This document shows, in pieces, positions 1 through 7,902 of a stretch of 32,229 nt of DNA. The notes beneath the pieces are model-generated. The model saw nothing but the letters and a program-made list of their open reading frames with translations. It was not told the DNA's origin and did no database searches. The DNA comes from Clostridiales bacterium (GTDB lineage: Bacteria > Bacillota > Clostridia > Christensenellales > Pumilibacteraceae). The stretch's first letter is position 1. The number at the start of each line of letters is the position of its first letter. Location: contig JAFLVI010000001.1 in NCBI GenBank assembly GCA_022508405.1, positions 1 to 32,229 of the forward strand, in the 5' to 3' direction. The position numbers and the translations under genes are program-made.

Positions 1-14
1 TTTGGAGGAGAATT

Positions 15-293
15 GTGGAAATCACCGAGGTAAGACTCCGCCTCGTTAAAGAACCCGGCAAGCTCAAAGCCGCTGCGTCCATCACAATAGATGACTGTTT
101 TGTGGTGCATGACTTGCGAGTGGTAGAAGCCGAGGGCGGTCTTTTTGTGGCAATGCCCAACAAAAGAATGGGCACAGGCGAATTCCGCGACATCGCACAC
201 CCCATAAACAACGAAACTCGCGATTATATTGCTAAACTGGTAATCGAAAAGTACAAAGAAGAATCAGACCACGCTAATTCTGCTCCGCAATAA
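15..293 (+). CDS. spoVG: Septation/sporulation regulator SpoVG
   Basis: GTG start with GGAGG upstream; MEITEVRLR...ASITIDDCFVVHDLRVVEAEGGLFVAMPNKRM is characteristic of SpoVG. Confidence 0.95.
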   Translation: MEITEVRLRLVKEPGKLKAAASITIDDCFVVHDLRVVEAEGGLFVAMPNKRMGTGEFRDIAHPINNETRDYIAKLVIEKYKEESDHANSAPQ

Positions 294-350
294 TACTTTC
301 TAAGTACAAATCGGGTGATTTGTCGCCGCTACATATTTTTGTATTTAAAG

Positions 351-379
351 CCATACAACGTGTATGGTTGGTTTTGTTT
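351..379 (+). terminator. Putative terminator downstream of spoVG
   Basis: CCATACA-acg-TGTATGG stem followed by a T-rich tract; a smaller hairpin ACAAATC/GATTTGT lies at 306-323. Confidence 0.55.
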
Positions 380-519
380 TTTAAAAATTTGGAGTAATTT
401 TAATATTTTTGCTCGTTTTTTACAAAAATCAAGTAAAGTTTTTTGTATTATAGTCAAAAAATGCTTGCTATTTGGATTTTGGTATGATACAATAGTTAGG
501 CTGTAAAAAGGAGATTATT

Positions 520-783
520 ATGTATTCCGCTTTATCGTACGTAAGAATAGTCATTATATCGCTCATGGTGCTTATTGCACTGGCGTTGATTGTTGTTATT
601 ATGTTTCAGCCTTCGTCGTCGTCCGGTATGGGCGCGCTCACAGGTCAGCGCGACACCTTTTACGCAAAGGATAAGTCAAAGTCGCTCGAGTCGGTCATGA
701 AAAAGCTTACCGTTATACTCGGTATTATCGAGGGTCTCTTGGCGGTAGGGTTCTTTGTGACGTTGCTGTTTGCACAATGGTAA
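520..783 (+). CDS. secG: Preprotein translocase subunit SecG
   Basis: Two TM segments, SSSGMGALTGQRDTFYAKDKSKSLE motif, located upstream of rnr as in many Firmicutes; AGGAG-like SD. Confidence 0.85.
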   Translation: MYSALSYVRIVIISLMVLIALALIVVIMFQPSSSSGMGALTGQRDTFYAKDKSKSLESVMKKLTVILGIIEGLLAVGFFVTLLFAQW

Positions 784-791
784 TCAAAGCT

Positions 792-818
792 GTGGAGCGA
801 TACGCTCCACTTTTTTTT
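792..818 (+). terminator. Rho-independent terminator after secG
   Basis: Perfect GTGGAGCG-ata-CGCTCCAC stem followed by T8. Confidence 0.85.
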
Positions 819-851
819 GCGGTAATTTATAGGATATAATTAGGATATAAC

Positions 852-2789
852 ATGAAAAATACCAAGCATTACAAACATCCGCGCGGAATATTTGACGGCG
901 GAATAGATATTGTTACCGGAGTTATCGACTGCAAGGGCGACAGGTTCGGGTTTGTCGGCACCGAAAAGGGCGACGTGTTTATTGGCGGCAACAGCCTTTT
1001 CGGCGCTCGGCACGGCGATACCGTAAGGGTGCTTATTACCGAAGACAGACCGTCGTCGCGCGGAAACGGCAGACGGCGCGAAGGGCGCGTTATAGAGATA
1101 CTGGAAAAGAATCCCATGGGCATTGTCGGAACGGTGGTTTATTTTGACAATAGTTTTTTTGTTCTGCCCGACGACAAACACTACGGGGAAAAACTGGAGC
1201 TTGTCGCGTCTAACGGAGCGAGCGTACACGATAAAGTTGTAATAGAGCTTGTTATTACTTCCATGGGCGATAAGGCCAAAGTTGTGTCCGTGTTGGGACG
1301 GTCCGACGAGATCGGCATGGACGTTAAATCGGTTATAGCGTCGCACAACCTTCGCACAGAATTTCCCAAGGGCGCAATAGACGAAGCCGAGCGCTTCGGC
1401 GATAAGATAGACCAAACAGAAGCTAACGCGCCGTACCGCCGTGACTTTAGGGACAAGATAATATTTACCATAGACGGCGCGGACAGCAAGGACTTTGACG
1501 ACGCGGTGTCTATTGAAAGGACTGCGGACGGGTACACACTGGGCGTGTATATTGCGGACGTAGCGCAGTACGTTACGGAAAAGTCGTTTTTGGATAGGGA
1601 AGCGTTGCTTCGCGGGACAAGCGTGTATCTTGCCGATCGCGTTATTCCCATGCTGCCCGAAACGCTGTCTAACGGACTGTGCTCGCTAAACGAGGGGGAG
1701 GACCGACTGGTGCTTGCCGCAATAATCGAGCTGGACGACGACGGCAACCGCATTAAGTCCGAAATTTGCGAAGGCGTAATAAGATCCGCCGCGCGGCTTA
1801 CTTACACCGGCGTGCAAGCAATGCTGGACGGCGACGATAATCTCAGGCAAAAGTTTACTCACGTCGTGCCGTCGCTTGAGATAATGAAGGAGCTTGCGAT
1901 TAAGCGCATGAAGCTGCGCAAAAGTCGCGGGTCTATCGACTTTGATTTGACCGAAGCGGAAATCAAGTTTGACGAGTTTGGGCGGGTTACCGATATAGCC
2001 AAAAAACAGCGGCTTTTATCCATGCAGATAATAGAAGAGTTTATGATACTCGCCAACTGCGCCGTTGCCGAAAGGTTTAACGGAATAGCCAAAATGCCGT
2101 TTGTGTACCGCGTCCACGAGCGCCCTTCTGCCGAAAAGATTGTCGCGCTCAACGACTATCTGGAAGCGGTGGGAGTAAGGCTCAGCTGTCCCGTCTGTCC
2201 CGTGCCTTCGCAGGTGGCAAAGCTACTGGACAGCGTACCCGATGATATTTCGGCGGCGGTAAGCAAGGTTACGCTTCGCGCCATGCAAAAGGCCGATTAT
2301 CAGCCGGTAAACAAAGGTCACTTCGGACTGGCGGAAGAATATTACTGCCACTTTACTTCGCCCATACGCAGATATCCCGACCTTGCCATTCACCGCATTA
2401 TCAAGGCGTATCTGCACGGCGGATTTAAAGCAGCCGTAAAGTACAGGGATTTTGTGGAAGACGCCGCCAAAAAAAGCTCTAAGGCCGAGCGCATAGCGCA
2501 GGACTGCGAGCGCAAGGTGGATGACTTTAAAAAAGCGGAATACATGTTGCACCACATAGGCGAAAGGTACGGCGGCACAATAAGCTCGGTGACAGACTTC
2601 GGATTTTTTGTGGAGCTGAGTAATTCCGCCGAAGGGCTTGTGCGCATGAACACTCTTCCGCCCGCCGCTTCTTTTGACGGTAAGCGCATGTGTATTTCCT
2701 GCGGCAGAGCCTCGTTCGGTCTGGGCGACAAAGTGAATATAATCGTGGACAAAGTGGAAGGCGACAGAATAGACTTTCTCTTGGCATAG
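852..2789 (+). CDS. rnr: Ribonuclease R (RNB domain plus C-terminal S1)
   Basis: RNB motif DGADSKDFDDAVSIE, HFTSPIRRYPDLAIHR, C-terminal S1-like GTISSVTDFGFFVEL. Confidence 0.93.
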   Translation: MKNTKHYKHPRGIFDGGIDIVTGVIDCKGDRFGFVGTEKGDVFIGGNSLFGARHGDTVRVLITEDRPSSRGNGRRREGRVIEILEKNPMGIVGTVVYFDNSFFVLPDDKHYGEKLELVASNGASVHDKVVIELVITSMGDKAKVVSVLGRSDEIGMDVKSVIASHNLRTEFPKGAIDEAERFGDKIDQTEANAPYRRDFRDKIIFTIDGADSKDFDDAVSIERTADGYTLGVYIADVAQYVTEKSFLDREALLRGTSVYLADRVIPMLPETLSNGLCSLNEGEDRLVLAAIIELDDDGNRIKSEICEGVIRSAARLTYTGVQAMLDGDDNLRQKFTHVVPSLEIMKELAIKRMKLRKSRGSIDFDLTEAEIKFDEFGRVTDIAKKQRLLSMQIIEEFMILANCAVAERFNGIAKMPFVYRVHERPSAEKIVALNDYLEAVGVRLSCPVCPVPSQVAKLLDSVPDDISAAVSKVTLRAMQKADYQPVNKGHFGLAEEYYCHFTSPIRRYPDLAIHRIIKAYLHGGFKAAVKYRDFVEDAAKKSSKAERIAQDCERKVDDFKKAEYMLHHIGERYGGTISSVTDFGFFVELSNSAEGLVRMNTLPPAASFDGKRMCISCGRASFGLGDKVNIIVDKVEGDRIDFLLA

Positions 2790-3032
2790 CCAAAAGAAAG
2801 TCTTAATTCGGAATTTCTAATTAAAAATAGTTTGAGATTGTTCGGCGTTGCATCATAATGATAAAACAATAATGTGCAATAATTTTTTTTGTCATAATGA
2901 GAAAGATTGCAATCTCATATATAATGCCGTTTGGCGGCTGATTACACATTCTTAATTTCGCATTGAATTTGCTTTGCTTGACATGATAATTTATATATTG
3001 TAAAATATATTCAATATTTACTTGGAGCGAGT

Positions 3033-4124
3033 ATGAAAATCGGAGTTGTAGGTCTTCCCAACGTGGGCAAGAGTACGCTGTTTAACGCCATTACAGAAGC
3101 CGGCGCGGAGTGCGCAAATTATCCGTTTTGCACAATCGAGCCCAATGTGGGCGTTGTCGCCGTTCCGGACGAGCGTCTTGGTGTGCTTGAAAAAATGTAC
3201 AATAGCAAGCGCGTCGTGCCCGCCGTCATCGAGTTTGTGGACATTGCGGGGCTTGTAAAAGGCGCGTCGCACGGCGAAGGACTGGGCAATAAGTTCCTGT
3301 CGCATATCCGCGAATGCGACGCCATTATAGAAGTTGTGCGTTGTTTTGACGACGAGAATATAATCAACGTGTCCGAATCGGTGGATCCGGTGCGCGACGC
3401 CGAAACGATAAACACCGAGCTCATGCTTGCAGACCTTGAAAGCATAGAAAAGCGCCGTGCGCGGTTTGAAAAGGTTGTTAAAAGCGGTGATAAAAAAGCG
3501 GCGGAAGCATTGGAGCTTTTGACGCGCATGACCGAGTGCATAAACAACGGCAAGTCCTTGCGTTCGCTCAATCTCGATTACGAAACGCTGTGCACGGTTG
3601 ACGGACAGTTTTTGCTTTCCGTAAAGCCCATTATTTACTGCGCCAACATTTCCGAGAGCGACATCGGCGCGGCGGCAAACAAGTACGTGCAGGCAATAAC
3701 CGAATACGCCAAAGCCGACGATGCGGCGGTAATAGATATTTGCGCCAAGGCGGAAAACGAAATATCGCAGCTGCCCAAAGACGAGCGCGCCGAATACCTT
3801 GAAGCGCTGGGGCTTTCCAAATCCGGCTTGGAGCGCGTAATCACGTCCGGATACGAACTTTTGGGGCTTATGAGCTACCTTACCGCGGGCGAAAAGGAAG
3901 TGCGCGCGTGGACGATAGAAAAGGGCACTACCGCACCTAAAGCGGCGGGCAAAATCCACTCCGACTTTGAACGCGGATTTATTCGCGCGGAAATCGTATC
4001 CTATTCCGACCTAATCTCTTGCGGCTCGCTTGCCGCCGCCAAAGCCGCAGGCAAGCTAAGGAGCGAAGGTAAGGATTATGTTATGAAAGATGGGGATGTG
4101 GTTGAGTTTAAATTTAATGTATAA
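3033..4124 (+). CDS. ychF: Redox-regulated ATPase/GTPase YchF (OLA1 family)
   Basis: MKIGVVGLPNVGKSTLFNAITEAGAECANYPFCTIEPNVGVV; C-terminal TGS-like domain; TTGACA-17-TAAAAT promoter and GGAG SD upstream. Confidence 0.96.
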   Translation: MKIGVVGLPNVGKSTLFNAITEAGAECANYPFCTIEPNVGVVAVPDERLGVLEKMYNSKRVVPAVIEFVDIAGLVKGASHGEGLGNKFLSHIRECDAIIEVVRCFDDENIINVSESVDPVRDAETINTELMLADLESIEKRRARFEKVVKSGDKKAAEALELLTRMTECINNGKSLRSLNLDYETLCTVDGQFLLSVKPIIYCANISESDIGAAANKYVQAITEYAKADDAAVIDICAKAENEISQLPKDERAEYLEALGLSKSGLERVITSGYELLGLMSYLTAGEKEVRAWTIEKGTTAPKAAGKIHSDFERGFIRAEIVSYSDLISCGSLAAAKAAGKLRSEGKDYVMKDGDVVEFKFNV

Positions 4125-4273
4125 TTCGAGCGCGTATATGCATCGTTATGCGGCGTTAACCTTCGCGGCGTCTCGAGTCATGTAGGTGGTTGCACACTCC
4201 TCTTCGCCGCCGCTCGGTTGCCTTGCCTAACTGCTTCTCCGCGCTCTCATATACGTTCTAAGAAAATTTAACT

Positions 4274-4308
4274 ATAATTCCGAATTCCGAATTCCTCATT
4301 CCGAATTT
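4274..4308 (-). repeat. Heptad array
   Basis: Minus strand reads ATTCGGA ATGAGGA ATTCGGA ATTCGGA ATT. Confidence 0.8.
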
Positions 4309-4331
4309 ACTACATATTCACAGGTGAACAT

Positions 4332-5981
4332 ATGTTCGATTATAAGACTTTAATATACAATTCGGCAAAAGACGTGCTGGAAGGGTTGGAGATAAGCGAC
4401 GTTGCCGCATCCGACGAGTTTTGCGACTACTGCATTCCGTGCTTTAAGTTTGCCAAGATTTTGCGTAAAGCGCCCGCAATGATTGCTGCGGACGCCGTAT
4501 CTCGCATTAAAATAGACGGAATAAAGGCGGAGGCACTAAACGGCTATCTCAATTTTACTATCGAGCGCAACGCGTTTGTCAGGCGTGCGTTTGAAAGCGG
4601 CGGCGAGTACAAGCCGCTTGCCGGCAAAACCGTGTGCCTTGATTATTCATCCGTCAACATAGCCAAGCCATTCCATATAGGACATCTTATGACGACAGTC
4701 ATAGGCGGATCGCTGTGCAAAATCTTTCGCGAGCTGGGTGCGCGGGTAGTAGGCATTAACCACTTGGGCGACTGGGGCACGCAGTTTGGCGGGCTTATTT
4801 CCGCATACAGGCGTTGGGGTGACGAAGGTCGGCTGAACGCGCGCGGACTGGACGAACTTTTGGAATTGTACGTTCGCTATCACAGCGAGTCGGAAAAGGA
4901 CGAGGCCGTTGCCGCCGAGGCGCGCGAGTGGTCCAAAAAGATAGAAAGCGGCGACCCCTACGCGGTGGGACTGTTTGAGCGGTTTAAAGCGATTACGCTC
5001 GAGCAGGCCAAAAAGGTGTACGCTCGGCTTAACATAGAGTTTGACAGCTATCTCGGCGAAAGCTTTTATGTGGACAAGGTTCCGGCAGTCGAAAAAAAGC
5101 TGGAGCAAAAGGGCTTGCTTAAGATGAGCGACGGCGCGGAAATAGTGGAGCTTACAGGCGACATGCCGCCCGCGCTTATAAGGCGGAGCGACGGCGCTTC
5201 GCTGTATATTGCGCGCGATCTTGCCGCGGCGTATTACCGTCACGAAAATTATAATTTTGATAAATGCCTGTACGTGGTTGCAAGCCATCAGGCGCTGCAC
5301 TTTAAACAGCTTTTTAAGGTGCTGGAGCTACTTGGCGAGCCGTGGGCGAGCGATATGATACACGTCAGCTTCGGCATGGTGTCCGTGGAAGGCATGGCGT
5401 TGTCCACTAGGCGGGGCAATGTTTTGTATCTTAGCGACGTGCTGGATTCGGCTGTGGAAAAGGCGGCTGCAATCATTGCCGAGCGCAATCCCGACCTGCA
5501 GGACAAAACGCGCGTTGCGGAAAGCGTTGGCGTGGGTGCGGTCGTATTCGGCGCGCTGTACGACGGCAGACAAAAGGACAAAAACTTCTCGCTGGAAAGT
5601 GCGCTCAACTTTGACGGCGAAACAGGTCCGTACGTGCAGTATACGCACGCGCGCTGCCGCTCGGTGCTTGCCAAGGCAAATTACGGCTGTTCGCAAAACG
5701 TGGATTGCAATTTGCTTACGGACGACGAGGCGTACGAAGTTGTTAAACTGCTTGCCGACTTTGACGAAAACATACTCGCCGCCGCTGTCAAGTACGAGCC
5801 GTCCGTAGTGTCGCGTAGGCTTGTAAAAATCTGTCAGGCGTTTAACAGATTTTACAACGCGGACAGAATTATGTGCGGTGGGGAAACGGAAAAAGCAAGA
5901 TTGGAGCTTACCTTACGCGTAGCGGACGCATTAAAGCGCGGGCTGTCCCTTGTGCTACTTGACGCGCCGGAAAAAATGTAG
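4332..5981 (+). CDS. argS: Arginyl-tRNA synthetase
   Basis: SSVNIAKPFHIGHLMTTVIGG (HIGH-like), NHLGDWGTQFGGLISAY, and C-terminal DALRV-type anticodon-binding region. Confidence 0.95.
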   Translation: MFDYKTLIYNSAKDVLEGLEISDVAASDEFCDYCIPCFKFAKILRKAPAMIAADAVSRIKIDGIKAEALNGYLNFTIERNAFVRRAFESGGEYKPLAGKTVCLDYSSVNIAKPFHIGHLMTTVIGGSLCKIFRELGARVVGINHLGDWGTQFGGLISAYRRWGDEGRLNARGLDELLELYVRYHSESEKDEAVAAEAREWSKKIESGDPYAVGLFERFKAITLEQAKKVYARLNIEFDSYLGESFYVDKVPAVEKKLEQKGLLKMSDGAEIVELTGDMPPALIRRSDGASLYIARDLAAAYYRHENYNFDKCLYVVASHQALHFKQLFKVLELLGEPWASDMIHVSFGMVSVEGMALSTRRGNVLYLSDVLDSAVEKAAAIIAERNPDLQDKTRVAESVGVGAVVFGALYDGRQKDKNFSLESALNFDGETGPYVQYTHARCRSVLAKANYGCSQNVDCNLLTDDEAYEVVKLLADFDENILAAAVKYEPSVVSRRLVKICQAFNRFYNADRIMCGGETEKARLELTLRVADALKRGLSLVLLDAPEKM

Positions 5982-5984
5982 CAA

Positions 5985-6015
5985 ATGCAGAATTTAGAAT
6001 GCAGAATGCAGAATG
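5985..6015 (+). repeat. Heptad array
   Basis: ATGCAGA ATTTAGA ATGCAGA ATGCAGA ATG just after the argS stop. Confidence 0.85.
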
Positions 6016-6060
6016 TAAAATAATGATTTAATTTATTGGAATTTAAAAAACGAAAAATGT

Positions 6061-6100
6061 AAAACAGTAGTTGCCGTGTCACCGACAAACTACTGTTTTT
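6061..6100 (+). terminator. Putative terminator after argS
   Basis: AAAACAGTAGTT ... AACTACTGTTTTT inverted repeat with T tract. Confidence 0.65.
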
Positions 6101-6200
6101 GTAATGCGAATATTTTACGGTTTATCGGAGTGACAAAAACCACACAGTTTATAACTGTGTAGCAACAACGCAATGCAAAATGGCAAGCCGTACCAACTTT

Positions 6201-6231
6201 CATTCTGCATTCTTAATTCTTAATTCTTAAT
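6201..6231 (-). repeat. Heptad array
   Basis: Minus strand reads ATTAAGA x3, ATGCAGA, ATG directly after the orphan small-protein stop codon. Confidence 0.85.
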
Positions 6232-6410
6232 TAGAAAGTGTATCCGTCGTCGCGCCTGCACCGGTGGTAATTGTTGTTATTGTTGTCGCCGTCGTTGTTT
6301 TGCGCGTTCATCAGCAAAAACATGAGTATAAGCTGGTTTATGTTTTCCGTGCCGCCGCCGTTTTCCATCATCAGGATTAACATTAAAAGATTGAAAATAT
6401 TGTCCTGCAT
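6231..6410 (-). CDS. Orphan small protein (about 59 aa, Met/Leu/Asn-rich)
   Basis: Start at 6410 is preceded by GGAGG at 5-nt spacing; MQDNIFNLLMLILMMENGGGTENINQLILMFLLMNAQNNDGDNNNNNYHRCRRDDGYTF. Confidence 0.65.
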   Translation of the reverse strand: MQDNIFNLLMLILMMENGGGTENINQLILMFLLMNAQNNDGDNNNNNYHRCRRDDGYTF

Positions 6411-6531
6411 ATGAACCTCCACATTACTCGCCAAAAGTGTATATGCAAAAATTGTCGAAATTGTGCAGGTGCACGCTCATAATACTATAACGGTTTCGAC
6501 ATTATTCGTGTCGGCTCGAATTTTTTCGGCG

Positions 6532-6560
6532 TTGACAAACAACGATATATATGTTATATT
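6532..6560 (+). promoter_or_regulatory. Sigma-A-type promoter of arsR-like gene
   Basis: TTGACA (6532-6537), 17-nt spacer, TATATT (6555-6560). Confidence 0.8.
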
Positions 6561-6566
6561 GCTCAT

Positions 6567-6911
6567 ATGAACACGTTGTTATTGGACAGTCTTACCGCCG
6601 CAAAGGTGGAAAACAGCTTGCCGTCTCGGTCGGGATTGTTGGCGCTTTCGTCATTTTTCGGCGCGCTGTCCGACGTCACGCGGCTTAAAATTCTTTCTGC
6701 GCTTACCGTGTCCAAAATGTGCGTAAACGATATTGCCGCCGTTACCGGTCTTAACCAGACCACTGTGTCCCACCAGCTGCGCATACTACGCGACGCTCGC
6801 ATAGTGGACGGCGTTCGTCAAGGCAAAGTCATTTTTTACGGTGTGGATAATACCGACATCTCAAGCATAATGAACGCCGCAGTCCGTGCCATCATGGCGT
6901 CCGAATATTAA
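6567..6911 (+). CDS. ArsR-family transcriptional regulator
   Basis: Winged-helix signature ALSDVTRLKILSAL...VNDIAAVTGLNQTTVSHQLRILRDARIVDGVRQGKVIFYGV. Confidence 0.9.
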   Translation: MNTLLLDSLTAAKVENSLPSRSGLLALSSFFGALSDVTRLKILSALTVSKMCVNDIAAVTGLNQTTVSHQLRILRDARIVDGVRQGKVIFYGVDNTDISSIMNAAVRAIMASEY

Positions 6912-6927
6912 CCAAGGAAAAAATTTT

Positions 6928-7644
6928 ATGATCATCACCGAAAAATGGGACGAAAAGTTATCCGCCGAATACGAAAAGCCGTATTTTAAATCGCTAATGG
7001 AAGCGGTCGACCGCGAGTACAGTAGATACACCGTGTACCCGCCGCGCGACCGCATTTATGCCGCGTTGCAGCTTGTGGACTACGACGCCGTGCGCGTTGT
7101 CATCTTGGGTCAGGATCCGTACCACGGCGCGGGTCAGGCAAACGGGCTTGCCTTTGCCGTCAATAACGGCGTGGAAATGCCGCCTTCGCTTGTAAATATC
7201 TTTACCGAGCTCAAGTCCGACCTTAACGTTCAGCCGAGTGACGACACCACGCTTGTCGGGTGGGCCAATCAGGGCGTACTGCTGCTTAACGCGTCGCTCA
7301 CCGTCCGCGCCGGCGAGGCGCAGTCCCATGCAAGCTTGGGCTGGCACCAGCTGACCGACGCGGTTATCCGCTCGCTTAACGACCGAGAAAAGCCGGTGGC
7401 ATACATTCTTTGGGGTATGAGCGCGCGCGAAAAGACTGCGCTCATTTCCGACCGCAATTTTATTGTGACTTCCGCGCACCCCAGTCCGCTTTCGGCGTAC
7501 CGCGGATTCTTTGGCTCCAAGCCGTTCTCCAAGGTGAACAGCTGGCTGGTAAATAACGGCATGCCGCCCATTCACTGGCAGATGACCGGAAGATTCCAGC
7601 CCGCCGACTACTACAAAAATTCGCATAAGATTTTCCGAGCTTAA
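6928..7644 (+). CDS. ung: Uracil-DNA glycosylase (family 1)
   Basis: VVILGQDPYHGAGQANGLAF, GVLLLNASLTV, TSAHPSPLSAYRGFFGSKPFSKVN; ATG preceded by AAGGA. Confidence 0.96.
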   Translation: MIITEKWDEKLSAEYEKPYFKSLMEAVDREYSRYTVYPPRDRIYAALQLVDYDAVRVVILGQDPYHGAGQANGLAFAVNNGVEMPPSLVNIFTELKSDLNVQPSDDTTLVGWANQGVLLLNASLTVRAGEAQSHASLGWHQLTDAVIRSLNDREKPVAYILWGMSAREKTALISDRNFIVTSAHPSPLSAYRGFFGSKPFSKVNSWLVNNGMPPIHWQMTGRFQPADYYKNSHKIFRA

Positions 7645-7667
7645 ATTGTACTGTTGCAAAACCTTGC

Positions 7668-7694
7668 CCGCCGCAAAAAATGCGGCGGTTTTTT
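7668..7694 (+). terminator. Rho-independent terminator after ung
   Basis: CCGCCGCA-aaaaa-TGCGGCGG followed by T6. Confidence 0.9.
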
Positions 7695-7867
7695 ATTGCG
7701 TTTTTACGCCGTAATGTCGAAAAAGGCGAGTACTTATTAAGTTCGACAATCAGTTGTTTAATGTCGAAAATAACGGGTATTACAACAATTCGACATATGT
7801 CGAATACATATAATACTCGACGTAATCGACAATTATTTCGTTACGCCCATCCGGTCGCGCATTGATG

Positions 7868-7896
7868 TTGACAATATCCTGTAATTGTGGTAAAAT
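7868..7896 (+). promoter_or_regulatory. Sigma-A-type promoter of HtrA-like protease gene
   Basis: TTGACA (7868-7873), 17-nt spacer, TAAAAT (7891-7896). Confidence 0.8.
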
Positions 7897-7902
7897 ACCG
7901 AT

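Noticed and set aside
315-506. 63-aa plus-strand ORF
   Set aside because: AT-rich intergenic translation rich in F/C/K with no SD; overlaps the spoVG terminator hairpins and secG promoter.
840-1415. 191-aa minus-strand ORF (and others antisense to rnr)
   Set aside because: Antisense to RNase R coding sequence, no recognisable domain.
2902-2925. GATTGCAATC palindrome with flanking GAGA/TCTC upstream of ychF
   Set aside because: Short AT-rich symmetry far from the ychF promoter; no second copy noticed, so not reported as a regulatory site.
3018-3959. 313-aa minus-strand ORF
   Set aside because: Lies antisense to ychF, which has clear homology, promoter and SD; shadow ORF from codon bias.
4647-5300. 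217-aa minus-strand ORF
   Set aside because: Antisense shadow within argS.
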